From Acidobacteriota bacterium (GTDB lineage: Bacteria > Actinomycetota > Acidimicrobiia > Acidimicrobiales > RAAP-2), in NCBI GenBank assembly GCA_019352075.1, contig JABBOA010000005.1, forward strand, positions 1 through 37,391: a stretch of 37,391 nt of DNA, in the 5' to 3' direction. Below, piece after piece: positions 1 through 8,267 of this stretch (its first letter is position 1; every line of letters begins with the position of its first letter). Position numbers and translations under genes: made by a program. The notes beneath the pieces are model-generated. The model made no database searches, had not been told where the DNA came from, and was given only the letters and a program-made list of their open reading frames with translations.

Positions 1-831
1 CGGCGTCCATTTAAGAATCCGCTGAGCCTTCTCACTGGAGATGCCCGACGCATCTGGACGCGACGTGGCTCGCAGTTCGATCTGATCCCCGTAGTACTGA
101 CGCAGGATCTCGGCGAAGTTCCTACCCCCAACGTTGTCCGGCGACGCGATGTAGAAGACCTCGTGCCCGGGGAGGTCGGACTCGGTAGCCAGCACGATGG
201 CGTCCGCGAGGTCGTAGACGTCGATATAGCTCCACAGGTTGGCGCTGAGTTCTGCGGCATCGCGAACCTGAGGACCGAGATTGCGCTCGTAGTTGTCTTC
301 GTTCTGGACCCAACTGGGGCGCAGTGAGATGCACCGGATGTCCGAGCGCTCGACGGCGGCGGCCATCAACTGTTCACCAAAGTGCTTGGACAACGCGTAC
401 GGGTCCTGGGGGTGCACCGGGTGATCTTCGTCGACCGGCGCGTAGTCGGGGAGGAACGCACGTTCGGGGAAGAAGAAACCTGGCACGGTCTCACTCGAGA
501 TATTCACGAAGCGCGCCACCGCGAACCGGACGGCCGCCTCGAGGACGTTGAAGGTCGCCATCAGATTCGTGCGAAACACCACCTGGGGCGGGTTGCCGCT
601 CGGCTCAGGGATCGCGGCGGCGTGGACCACGGCGTCGGCGCCACGGATGACGGCGAAGGCTTCACCGGCGTCGGTGAGGTCGGCCATTTGATACTGCGCC
701 GCCCCCTCAGGCTCGCGTTCGAAGACTGGCCGAGTCAGATCGGTCGCGAGCACCTCGTGACCCGCGGCCAGCAGGGCCTGGACGGCGGCGCGACCGACCT
801 TGCCGTGGGCACCCGTAACGACCACCTTCAT
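1..831 (-). CDS. NAD(P)-dependent epimerase/dehydratase, 3' end missing
   Basis: The reading frame starts at the ATG whose complement lies at 829-831 and runs off the left window edge, so it is absent from the ORF track. About 277 codons are visible. The protein begins MKVVVTGAHGKVGRAA, a Rossmann GxxGxxG nucleotide-binding loop at residues 7-13. Further on it has NISSE and the YALSK (YxxxK) catalytic pair of extended short-chain dehydrogenases, so it probably acts on a nucleotide sugar or related substrate; the substrate cannot be named. An AAGGAG site lies five bases before the ATG. It diverges from the helicase gene across about 250 bp. The C-terminal substrate-binding part is only partly visible. 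Confidence 0.9.
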   Translation of the reverse strand, partial: MKVVVTGAHGKVGRAAVQALLAAGHEVLATDLTRPVFEREPEGAAQYQMADLTDAGEAFAVIRGADAVVHAAAIPEPSGNPPQVVFRTNLMATFNVLEAAVRFAVARFVNISSETVPGFFFPERAFLPDYAPVDEDHPVHPQDPYALSKHFGEQLMAAAVERSDIRCISLRPSWVQNEDNYERNLGPQVRDAAELSANLWSYIDVYDLADAIVLATESDLPGHEVFYIASPDNVGGRNFAEILRQYYGDQIELRATSRPDASGISSEKAQRILKWTP

Positions 832-1084
832 GATTACTCCTTCGCCTCTCCCGGCACCGTCACTGAACGGACCGTGGACATCGATCAGCAAGATTCGCGG
901 ACTACACCAATGGTCTAGCGCGCCGCCGTCGTCGTCTGCCTCCCAGCACCCTTAGGGGCTCCACACCCCGAGAACATCCCCTTGGCGCAGGGGGGTCCGC
1001 TCGGGTCGCCGTCGTGTGCCACACTCTCCTGGCCACGACTTGTGAATATCGCTTGTCTCGAACCACGGCGCGAAAGGAGTCCCG

Positions 1085-3178
1085 ATGACGTCGTCGAACA
1101 ACCCTACCCGCGACGAACTCCTGGCGAGCGCCGATGAGCATCTCCTCGCGGTCCTCCAGCGGATGGCTGGTCCCGGCGCGGTCCCCCACGCCGATCAGGT
1201 CGAAGCCGTTCGCGCGCTGGTGGCCGACCGGGCCCGGGTACTCGTCGTGCAAGCGACCGGGTGGGGGAAATCAGCCGTGTACTGGGCCGCGACGGCGGCA
1301 CTGCGTTCGCTCGGCGCTGGCCCCACCCTGGTCGTCTCACCCCTCTTGGCCCTGATGCGCAATCAGGTGAGTGCCGCGGTCGCGGGTGGCCTGTCGGCCA
1401 CGACGATCAATTCCACGAACCTCGATGAATGGGAACTCGTCATGTCCGACGTGGAGAACGGCCGCGTCGACGTGTTGCTCGTTTCCCCCGAACGCCTGGC
1501 GAACCCCACCTTCGCGCGGCGAATGGCACCGGTCACCATCGCGGCGGGGTTGATAGTGATCGACGAAGCTCACTGCATCTCCGACTGGGGCTTCGACTTC
1601 CGACCGGACTACCAACGACTCAGCAAGGTGCTGACCGCGTCACCCACCGTGGCGGTCCTCGCGACCACCGCCACGGCGAATCGTCGCGTCACCGAGGACG
1701 TCGCACGACAGCTCGGTGAGCACACGCTGGTCCTGCGGGGCGGCCTCGCTCGCACCTCGTTGCGCCTGTCGGTCGTCCCCGGACTCGGTGCACTCGAGCG
1801 CTACGCCTGGGTCGACGAGGCCCTGGGTCAGATACCCGGTTCGGGAATCGTGTACGTGCCGACGGTGTCCGAGACCGTGCGGCTGGCTGACTACCTGTCC
1901 TCTCGAGGCCATAGCGTCGCGGCCTACTCGGGTCAACTGGACAGCGCGTCACGCGAGCTCGTCGAGGACCGTCTCCGTGACAATCAACTCAAGGCCGTCG
2001 TGGCCACGTCCGCGCTGGGAATGGGCTACGACAAGCCCGACCTCGGCTTCTGCATTCACGTCGGTTCGCCCGACTCCCCCGTGGCCTACTACCAACAGGT
2101 CGGGCGCGCGGGACGCGCCATCGCCCACGCCGAGGCGGTCCTGCTCCCGGCGGAGACCGACGAACGACTCTGGGAGTATTTCGCCACCGCGTCGGTTCCC
2201 GATCCCTCGAACATCGACCGGGTGACCTCCGCCCTCGAAGCGACGGACGAACCCCTCAGCGTCGCGCGCCTGGTCGACGTCACGGGCATTCGCAAGGGTC
2301 GACTCGAGGCGCTCCTCAAGATCATGGCCGTCGACGACGCCGTCGAACGCCGGAGCGAGGGATGGCGCTCCACCGGGCACCGCTATCGCTTCGACCCCGT
2401 GAAGTGGGACGCGATCGTGGAGGCGCGACGGGTCGAAGCCGACCTGATGCGCCGTTACGCCGCCGGGGCGGGCTGCCTCATGGAGTTCCTCCAACAGGCG
2501 CTCGATGACCCGGACCCGGGGCCGTGCACAAGATGCTCCGTGTGCACGGGTGTCGTGCCGGAGCCGGGACTGCGGATCGACCCGTCGAACGTCGAGGCCG
2601 CCCGTATCTATATGCGCGGCGTCGACAACGTCATCGAGCCACGCAAGCTCTGGCCCAACGGTCTGAGCAACGGTCTGAGAGGCAGGATCACTGGCGCGTC
2701 CCCGGGTCGCGCGCTCACCTACGCCGATACCCCGGGCTGGAGTCAGGTTCCTCGTCTCCTCGACGGCCGCGACGAGCCGTTGCCCGAGGAGGTGTTCCGC
2801 GGCGTCGTCGCGGTCTTGGGCCGTTGGAGAGACTCCTGGGGACATCGACCGGTGGGCATCATCGTGATCCCTTCGGCGCGCCACCGGGCCATGGTCGGCG
2901 ACCTCGCACGGCGACTCTCCTCGGTGGGGAAACTGCCACTCATCGACGCGTTCGAAAGGGTTGGCGCAGAACCGGAGCAGGGACTTTCCTCGGCGCAGCG
3001 CGTCGAACGACTGACCCAGAGCATCCATCTGAGAGCGAACGTGAGTGTTCCGCTTGGTCCGCTCCTGCTCATCGACGCGACGTATCGAACGGGGTGGACG
3101 ATGACGGTGGCATCTTCACTCGTGAGAGGAGCGGGCGCGACGGCGGTGCTTCCCCTAGTCCTCCACCAATTACCGTGA
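1085..3178 (+). CDS. RecQ-family ATP-dependent DNA helicase with C-terminal phosphoribosyltransferase-like domain
   Basis: A 697-residue superfamily 2 helicase. Motif I is ATGWGKS (about residues 57-63) and motif II is DEAHCISDWGFDFRP (from residue 160), the RecQ signature that continues into the aromatic-rich loop. The helicase C-lobe has the motif QVGRAGR. Four cysteines near CTRCSVC form the usual RecQ zinc cluster. The last 130 residues do not resemble an HRDC domain. They contain GIIVIPSARHR and LLLIDATYRTGWTMT, which resemble a phosphoribosyltransferase PRPP loop; this fusion is known in actinobacterial RecQ-like proteins. The start is supported by AAAGGAG just upstream. The likely role is unwinding DNA during repair or recombination; the job of the C-terminal domain is unknown. 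Confidence 0.93.
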   Translation: MTSSNNPTRDELLASADEHLLAVLQRMAGPGAVPHADQVEAVRALVADRARVLVVQATGWGKSAVYWAATAALRSLGAGPTLVVSPLLALMRNQVSAAVAGGLSATTINSTNLDEWELVMSDVENGRVDVLLVSPERLANPTFARRMAPVTIAAGLIVIDEAHCISDWGFDFRPDYQRLSKVLTASPTVAVLATTATANRRVTEDVARQLGEHTLVLRGGLARTSLRLSVVPGLGALERYAWVDEALGQIPGSGIVYVPTVSETVRLADYLSSRGHSVAAYSGQLDSASRELVEDRLRDNQLKAVVATSALGMGYDKPDLGFCIHVGSPDSPVAYYQQVGRAGRAIAHAEAVLLPAETDERLWEYFATASVPDPSNIDRVTSALEATDEPLSVARLVDVTGIRKGRLEALLKIMAVDDAVERRSEGWRSTGHRYRFDPVKWDAIVEARRVEADLMRRYAAGAGCLMEFLQQALDDPDPGPCTRCSVCTGVVPEPGLRIDPSNVEAARIYMRGVDNVIEPRKLWPNGLSNGLRGRITGASPGRALTYADTPGWSQVPRLLDGRDEPLPEEVFRGVVAVLGRWRDSWGHRPVGIIVIPSARHRAMVGDLARRLSSVGKLPLIDAFERVGAEPEQGLSSAQRVERLTQSIHLRANVSVPLGPLLLIDATYRTGWTMTVASSLVRGAGATAVLPLVLHQLP

Positions 3179-3769
3179 TCCCGGCGTCGACGACGAACGG
3201 TTCCCCCTTCGACGCGGTTCGACGAGCGACCAGCACCACGCGTGACGCGAGGTGAGCCCCTCGGCGCCACCGGTCGTGGTCGTCCGCCCGCGCGGTCTTG
3301 AGTTCGCCGGCCCGCGCGTCGGGGGCACAGGCGATCACCGCGTCGCGACGGGTACCGTCCTCACCCCGACACCCGGGTGAATTTTCACCCGCCGTGACGG
3401 CGGACCGGTTGACGTCGGACGTGCTCGACGCATTGAGCGATGATCGCGAGAACCCATGGCGTGGCACCTCGACACGTCGGCACTCTGGGAGCTCGTCACT
3501 GCTCAGGTGGAGTCCGCCGCCCTGGGCGAATGGTTCATTCTCACATGATGCGCCGTCCGCCGAAAAGGTGGCGGCCTTTCGGGCGGCCCTAGGCCTCCGT
3601 CGTCCCACGGGGCCCACTCGACCGCGCCGCCGATCGATAGTCCCAGTGCAACGCCCTCGCGCGATGCGCGCGGACCACGAAGGCCGGCGCAACGAACAGT
3701 GGTCGACTCGACAGAGGGCCGGCGCGTCACCCCCCGCACCCGTCGATCGATGGTCGGAGCCCCTCGCGA
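3179..3769. other. Gene-poor stretch after the helicase gene
   Basis: No ORF here has a convincing ribosome site plus a recognisable protein. A 30-residue ORF from 3456 (MAWHLDTSALWEL) faintly recalls the start of a zinc-finger anti-sigma factor and is followed after its stop by CAVRR in the same frame. It may be a relic, but the evidence is thin. Confidence 0.4.
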
Positions 3770-3952
3770 CTATTCGTGACCTTCGAGCGGCTCGTGGTCA
3801 GATCGCGGATCGACGTCGGTGGGCACGCGGTCTATCGACTCCTTGCGCGGTCCCTCGGATTCACCGAACTTCGGCCGGCGCATCCACACGTACGCACCGG
3901 CGTAGATGGCACACAACACGAACATGATGACGATGGGAAAGATGATGGCCAC
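3770..3952 (-). CDS. Small single-pass membrane protein, hypothetical
   Basis: The ORF track gives a 108-residue version, but a perfect GGAGAAAGGAGG ribosome site lies about six bases before an in-frame GTG (complement at 3950-3952). The real product is therefore probably 60 residues. It starts with a hydrophobic helix (AIIFPIVIMFVLCAIYAGAYV, residues 2-22) and then has a charged, proline-containing cytoplasmic tail rich in Asp, Glu and Arg. I do not recognise the family. It is isolated between decayed sequence and an integrase relic on the other strand. The strong ribosome site and clean topology argue that it is real. Confidence 0.6.
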   Translation of the reverse strand: MAIIFPIVIMFVLCAIYAGAYVWMRRPKFGESEGPRKESIDRVPTDVDPRSDHEPLEGHE

Positions 3953-4281
3953 TGGACGCCTCCTTTCTCCATTGCCCTTCTGCGGCGCGATGGCCGCGCC
4001 ACGCCGCCAGAGTCTCGCGAGGGACAACCACTCGGTGGCGGGACACTGGATCCCGAAATACTGGAGATGGTCCTCACGACCGAAGTCCATCGTCACGACA
4101 GATTGGCGCTCACCAACAGATTACGCTCAGCACCTGATGCCTCGTGCGGGGTCCTTGTCGAGATGCCCCGCGAGCGCGTCGGGCTCGAGTGAGGCGCGAG
4201 GCGCTTGCCTGGTCGCACCACGCGAGACGGGATGATGGCGATGTCGCGACGGGGAGGAAGGTTCACGGGCCCACGCGGTGA

Positions 4282-4851
4282 GCGAACCACGAAAGTTCGA
4301 TCCACCACCGAAGCTCCGACGGACGATGGATCGGAGCCGTCCGGCGGGGCGTCGGACCCGACGGCCGACCTCTTCGCAAGTACGTCTCGGCCGCTAGTCG
4401 TTCCATGGTCGCCACCAAGCTCAAGGCGCTCCAAGATCAATCTGACGATGGGTTACTTCTCACCGATGGTCACATCACGTTGAGCGTCCTCTTCGAGCGC
4501 TGTAGCGAGGACGTCCTGCGACACCACGTCGAGGCCAGCACGCTCCGTAACTAGGTGAACATCGCGCGAATCCACATCCCGCCCACGCTGGGACACACGA
4601 AACTCATCGACCTCAGCGTGAACGACGTCGACCATCCTCCCTCGCTCAAGCGCGATGCGCGACTCGCTGCCTCGACGGTGCGACGGATTCGCATCGTCTT
4701 GGCCCGGTGTCTCGACCAGGCGATCCGCCGGGGTCCGGCCGCACGATGGACCCCCTCGCGGCGTCAAGGTCTACCCGCTCGGGGTCCACTTAGAAAACGA
4801 TCAAAAGTTGGCCCGGTCGCTTCGGTGATATGTTGCATCCAGGACGTCTAG
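4282..4851 (+). pseudogene. Relic of a tyrosine-type site-specific integrase (N-terminal half)
   Basis: One frame reads SSDGRWIGAVRRGVGPDGRP, then RKYVSAASRSMVATKLKALQ, then ITLSVLFERCSEDVLRHHV and STVRRIRIVLARCLDQAIR. This is the arm-binding plus SAM-like core-binding region of actinophage-type tyrosine recombinases. A TAG stop at 4552-4554 interrupts the frame exactly where homologues have the tyrosine of 'TLANY', so one nonsense change (Tyr to stop) would explain it; the frame continues unbroken afterwards as VNIARIHIPPTLGH. The catalytic domain with the Arg-His-Arg-Tyr residues is absent. No clear start is seen; a frameshifted beginning may lie near 4234. It is a remnant of an integrated element. 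Confidence 0.8.
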
Positions 4852-4904
4852 ATCTCGCATCCTTCTCGCCTGGCAGTGAGCCGGTGAATGAGCAGGAGGT
4901 TGCC

Positions 4905-5168
4905 GTGAAGCCCGTTGGCCCCGAGAAATCCCTCGATCGCGCCGATACGCCCGGGAGCGTCGTCGCCATCACGCCAACACCCGTCACCGGCGACGTCGAA
5001 CGAGGACCCGCCGTTACGCCGGAGGTGGACCGGGGGGTGGGGCCGTCAGCGGCGACCGACTCGAGTGCTGGCTCGACCGTCCGCCGCGAGGAGTCTGGCG
5101 ACACCGGCGGTCTACTGCATCGCCAAACCCGTTGCGGTGCTTCATTCTTCGCGCGCGCGAGCAGATAG
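4905..5168 (+). CDS. Hypothetical 87-residue protein, GTG start
   Basis: An AGGAGG at 4894-4899 sits five bases before an in-frame GTG, an ideal ribosome site. The product (starting as MKPVGPEKSLDRAD) is rich in Pro, Thr, Val and acidic residues, has no membrane segment and is probably largely disordered. I do not recognise it. Its stop is two bases before the ATG of the next gene, which suggests translational coupling. It could also be the remnant of a longer gene, since it lies just after the integrase relic. Confidence 0.4.
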   Translation: MKPVGPEKSLDRADTPGSVVAITPTPVTGDVERGPAVTPEVDRGVGPSAATDSSAGSTVRREESGDTGGLLHRQTRCGASFFARASR

Positions 5169-5170
5169 CC

Positions 5171-5623
5171 ATGGGCACCCGACTCGCGATCCCCCAGCCA
5201 CTTCGCAACGCCGTCGGCGACGACTCGGATGATACGGGCGCACTCATCCTCTTCACCTCGCCCGCATTGATCGGACGAAAGATCGACCTCACTCCGTCCG
5301 ACGCCCGCGGGCCTGCGGTCCGGAGCACCGTGTGCCAACGCGATCTCCCTCAGGGGGTATCGGTCGCCGCCGCCTACCCCCACCTTCGTCCCGGGATGTA
5401 CGCCATCGAAGGTTCCGACCAGCGAGTCCGCATCTCCGGCGGGTGCGTCATCACGCTCGACTACCTCGACGAGTGCTGTCGGATCTACTACCACCCCTCC
5501 AGCACGTCGGTCCTGACCGATGGTCGCGACGACGAATTCGAGTGGGCGACGATCGCTCATCGCAACTCCCGCGACGTCGATGGGACCTCAACACCGGTTT
5601 CATCCACGCACGACGAGCACTAG
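5171..5623 (+). CDS. Conserved hypothetical beta-rich protein (about 150 residues)
   Basis: The protein contains TGALILFTSPALIGRKIDL, then a VAAAYPHLRPGMYAIEG segment and a VRISGGCVITLDY strand. This resembles a small actinobacterial family of unknown function (my recollection of the pattern GALVLYT...GREIEVSP...YAAVYPxLPAGxY). The layout suggests a small beta-sandwich, possibly a carbohydrate-binding or transthyretin-like fold. The C-terminal tail after about residue 105 is low in recognisable features. The ATG at 5171 is preferred to the upstream ATG at 5132 because the conserved part begins shortly after it; the ribosome site is weak, so coupling to the upstream ORF is likely. Confidence 0.65.
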   Translation: MGTRLAIPQPLRNAVGDDSDDTGALILFTSPALIGRKIDLTPSDARGPAVRSTVCQRDLPQGVSVAAAYPHLRPGMYAIEGSDQRVRISGGCVITLDYLDECCRIYYHPSSTSVLTDGRDDEFEWATIAHRNSRDVDGTSTPVSSTHDEH

Positions 5624-5758
5624 TGACTCCCGCAATGGGCGAAGACGTACGACCTAATGAAACCTCGATTCTGGGGGCCCTTCCGAGGTGTGATGGTTGC
5701 GCTGCGCCGCTCAAGGAATTCATTGCCCCAAGGGTCGGCGAATCACCGATAGGCATGA

Positions 5759-6358
5759 CTGTCGGGCGCCATCACCTCACTGCTCCTGATCGAAGGGTCC
5801 TTTGAGCGCCTCACCCGATTCTTCAAGGTGTTGACGAGAACCCTCGTCGTCTACATCGTCGTGATGGTCAGCGTCACACGGGACTAGCTGAGGTTCCTGC
5901 AGTGCGCAGGGGGACCGCACGTCCACTGAGACAATTCCTGCATCTCGGTCATGGGGGCCTTGCTCGGCCCGACGATCTCGCCCCACGTCTTCCTCTGGCA
6001 GTACGCCAATCGCCGTGAGCTGATGCGTGATGAACCAGTGGGCGGACCCCGCGTCGCGCCACTGAAGGAGAAGAGTGACCAACAAGCCCGCTTCAAGCGA
6101 CGCACCCGCCGCGTCGACGTCTTGTCCGACATGGTGTTCTCGAACATCGTCATGTTCACGATCATCGCGACGACGGGACCGACGCTGCACGCCCACGGAA
6201 TCACGAATCTCCCAAGTGCCGCCCCAGCGTCCAGCTCGCTCAAGGCGATCGCGACCGTGCCCTCCACGGCGCGTTCGACCAGTCATCGGGCGAAGCGCGA
6301 GGACCTGCTCGTCGTCGCGACACGGGGTGGGCGATTGGGGTGCGCCACCGACCTTTAG
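5759..6358 (+). pseudogene. Relic of an NRAMP-type divalent metal (Mn/Fe) transporter
   Basis: A single frame reads GAITSLLLIEGSFERLTRFFKV, a hydrophobic segment, two stops (TAG at about 5885 and TGA at about 5927), then MGALLGPTISPHVFLWQYA, MRDEPVGG, RRVDVLSDMVFSNIVMFTII and LHAHGITNLPSAA. The segment TISPxxFxWQ and the following RxxDVxSxMxFSNIVMFxII block match the TM6-TM7 region of NRAMP/MntH-like transporters (family knowledge). The upstream half and the end of the gene are missing. Two in-frame stops and the missing ends make it a pseudogene. Confidence 0.78.
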
Positions 6359-6403
6359 GGTCGGAGGGACGGCACCCGACGTGATGCCCTTAAGGAGCAA
6401 GTC

Positions 6404-6874
6404 ATGGACATCATCCGTAATCCCGACGGGAGCCTCGTGGTACCCATCATCGAGCCGCGCCATCACGACGGTGACGATGTCGCCGGCGCGCCCTCCGACG
6501 AGGCGGGAGCGGATGGCGCCCCGACGACCCGGTTGTTGCACCCGGGCGAAGGAGGCTACAGTGACGCCCTCTCCCTGTGGGACCTGCAGCAGAATCCCGA
6601 CCATACGACCATCTCGACCGAGAGTGGACGTGAGGAGGCGATGTCCGTCGTGCACACCTTGGCCGAGTCGTCGCCCCACGACGTGGCCACCGCCCTCAGT
6701 GACGTGCACGACGCTGCGGCGAGTGGCGAGGCGCTGCGACACGTGTTGATTGGGGGCACCCACTCGGTCGAGGCCTTCTCCGACGAAGTGGCCGAAGCCG
6801 AAGGGGGCGAACCCCTCGCCGCCCATCAGATGACGAAGATCATCGGAGAAGTGCTCGCGGAACTGGATAAATAG
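6404..6874 (+). CDS. Hypothetical acidic protein, 156 residues
   Basis: The ORF starts MDIIRNPDGSLVVPI with an AAGGAG site a few bases before the ATG. The composition is acidic and Ala/Gly-rich with no membrane segments or signal peptide. The second half (VVHTLAESSPHDVATALSDVH ... MTKIIGEVLAELDK) looks helical. I do not recognise a family. It lies just downstream of the NRAMP relic but has its own ribosome site and no interruptions, so it appears intact. The minus-strand 373-residue ORF over this area is a shadow. Confidence 0.6.
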   Translation: MDIIRNPDGSLVVPIIEPRHHDGDDVAGAPSDEAGADGAPTTRLLHPGEGGYSDALSLWDLQQNPDHTTISTESGREEAMSVVHTLAESSPHDVATALSDVHDAAASGEALRHVLIGGTHSVEAFSDEVAEAEGGEPLAAHQMTKIIGEVLAELDK

Positions 6875-7035
6875 GCCTCGTCGTTGACCCCTCGACATCC
6901 GTCGCCGGAGCGACGGTCGCGGACAACGTCACTCGTGAGTGGCGACGCTGGGCGAGCACGGTCGTTCGAGGCTGACGAGGTGGTCTCGACGGTGGACGTG
7001 GCGGCGCCCAGAGGGGCATCGACGCTCACCCGGTC

Positions 7036-7251
7036 TCACCCCTCCCCCGCGCCGACCAGCCAGTTCGCTTCGATGAACATCGGCGGACGTGCCAGGCGTT
7101 GCCCCCTCACCACGCGGGGCTCGCTGTCGGGGACCCACCCGCGCTCGCGCACTCCCATGACGACCCCCGCCCGGGCGTCGTGGTCGTTCGGATCTGGGGC
7201 GACGCGCCCACCTTGTTCGCTGGGGCGGTCGTGATCGTCGGCTTTCGTCAT
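7036..7251 (-). CDS. Possible small hypothetical protein (71 residues)
   Basis: This is the C-terminal part of a longer track ORF, cut to the ATG at MTKADDHDRPSEQGG. Its codons are strongly G-first and GC-third, as expected of coding sequence in this genome. The ribosome site is weak and no family is recognised. It is rich in Arg, Asp and Gly, ending in ARPPMFIEANWLVGAGEG. It may be a fragment of a decayed gene. Confidence 0.25.
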   Translation of the reverse strand: MTKADDHDRPSEQGGRVAPDPNDHDARAGVVMGVRERGWVPDSEPRVVRGQRLARPPMFIEANWLVGAGEG

Positions 7252-7869
7252 CGCCACTTCGATGGGCGTGGTCGACACCACCGGCTCACCGTGACTTCGG
7301 GGCTTCGACGTATCGACGAGACGCCTCATCGGACACGTCCGATGGACCACCACAACAATCCCTGGTGACGACTGGTGGTGCGCTGGGGGGTGTGCGACGA
7401 CGTCGCGTCCCCGAGCCCAGACGCCTCGTTGGCGTTCGTCGCGTGCTGGCAGCGGTCTCCCGTGCAGCTCCAATGACCGTTCTCGAAGAGACAACGAGAC
7501 GGAGTAGCGGCGCGGGCGCCCTTTAGGTGCCTCTTCGCCAGGCCGGCGTGACTCGCGGCCCGATACGGCCACTTCACGTTCGAGGAGATACGCTCGATGA
7601 ATCGATACGGCGTCCACCGCTCGGGCGCCGAGACACTCACCGCGAGGGGTGATTTCGCACCTCGCTGACGTGTTGTGGACGACGGCCTCAAGGAGTCGCG
7701 ACGCGACTTGCGGATCCAGCCAGTGAGCCCAGGGCCCACGCTGACCGCGATGCTCGGATCACCCGGCGCGATGGCCGTCGCCCAATGACTCTCGTCGTCG
7801 AGGACCACGAAGGGCACGGTGGCGTCAGATGACGAGCGTGGTACGTCGTGATCGACGTCGTGGCTCCCC
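7252..7869. other. Stretch without a recognisable gene
   Basis: Overlapping ORFs exist on the minus strand, one with a Cys-containing segment (SRCLFENGHWSCTGDRC) and one with VPFVVLDDESHWATAIAPG. Neither gives a family I know, and the frames switch, which is what a decayed gene would look like. I cannot assign anything. Confidence 0.3.
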
Positions 7870-8043
7870 TCACTTCTTGAAAGCATCCTTCACCTTCTCT
7901 CCGACTTGCTTGAGGCGACCCTTCATCTGGGTCTCCCGTCCCTCGACTTCGCGTTCGCCGTCACCCGTCACCTTGCCCGCGGCTTCTTCGACCTTGCCCT
8001 TGGCTATCTGGGCAACGTTCTTGATCTTGTCCTTCTTGCTCAT
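7870..8043 (-). CDS. CsbD-like stress-response protein
   Basis: This 57-residue gene is too short for the ORF track. The translation begins MSKKDKIKNVAQIAKGK and continues VEEAAGKVTGDGEREVEGRE and KGRLKQVGEKVKDAFKK. This is the CsbD family pattern: short, Lys/Glu-rich, with GKxxExxGKxTGD. CsbD-like proteins are general-stress-induced small soluble proteins of unknown biochemistry. A GGAGG ribosome site lies about six bases before the ATG. The following short hydrophobic peptide gene lies upstream on the same strand and may be co-transcribed. Confidence 0.88.
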   Translation of the reverse strand: MSKKDKIKNVAQIAKGKVEEAAGKVTGDGEREVEGRETQMKGRLKQVGEKVKDAFKK

Positions 8044-8195
8044 TCTTCCTCCGCTTCACTACACGGCGAGGGGAAGTCCCTCGCCCATCACCGTCTCGAC
8101 AAAGTGACTGGAATTCTTCGCATCCGACCTGGCCACTGGCTGCGCCGGCCACTTCGCCGCTCGCCGCGCGCACGTCGCCACGTGCTGGGGTGACC

Positions 8196-8267
8196 TCAAC
8201 GCCTCACGAAATAGAAGATGACGATGACGACCACGATGACGATGATGGTTCCAACTCCGATGTACAT
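8196..8267 (-). CDS. Very small hydrophobic membrane peptide (23 residues)
   Basis: The frame from the ATG (complement at 8265-8267) reads MYIGVGTIIVIVVVVIVIFY-like: one unbroken Val/Ile-rich membrane helix followed by FVRR and a stop. Similar tiny peptides starting MYIG are, in my recollection, common in high-GC bacteria near CsbD genes. The ribosome site is weak. It lies about 150 bp upstream of the CsbD-like gene on the same strand. Confidence 0.5.
   Translation of the reverse strand: MYIGVGTIIVIVVVIVIFYFVRR

Noticed and set aside
3456-3548. Short ORF MAWHLDTSALWEL resembling an anti-sigma zinc-finger start
   Set aside because: Only 30 codons, similarity is faint, no Cys/His zinc ligands within the frame, and no sigma factor gene nearby.
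4790-5560. 256-residue minus-strand ORF
   Set aside because: Overlaps two plus-strand ORFs with better ribosome sites and recognisable sequence; its product is Arg/Val/Gly-rich and unlike any family.
5777-6898. 373-residue minus-strand ORF opposite the NRAMP relic and the 6404 gene
   Set aside because: Shadow of clearly better plus-strand sequence.
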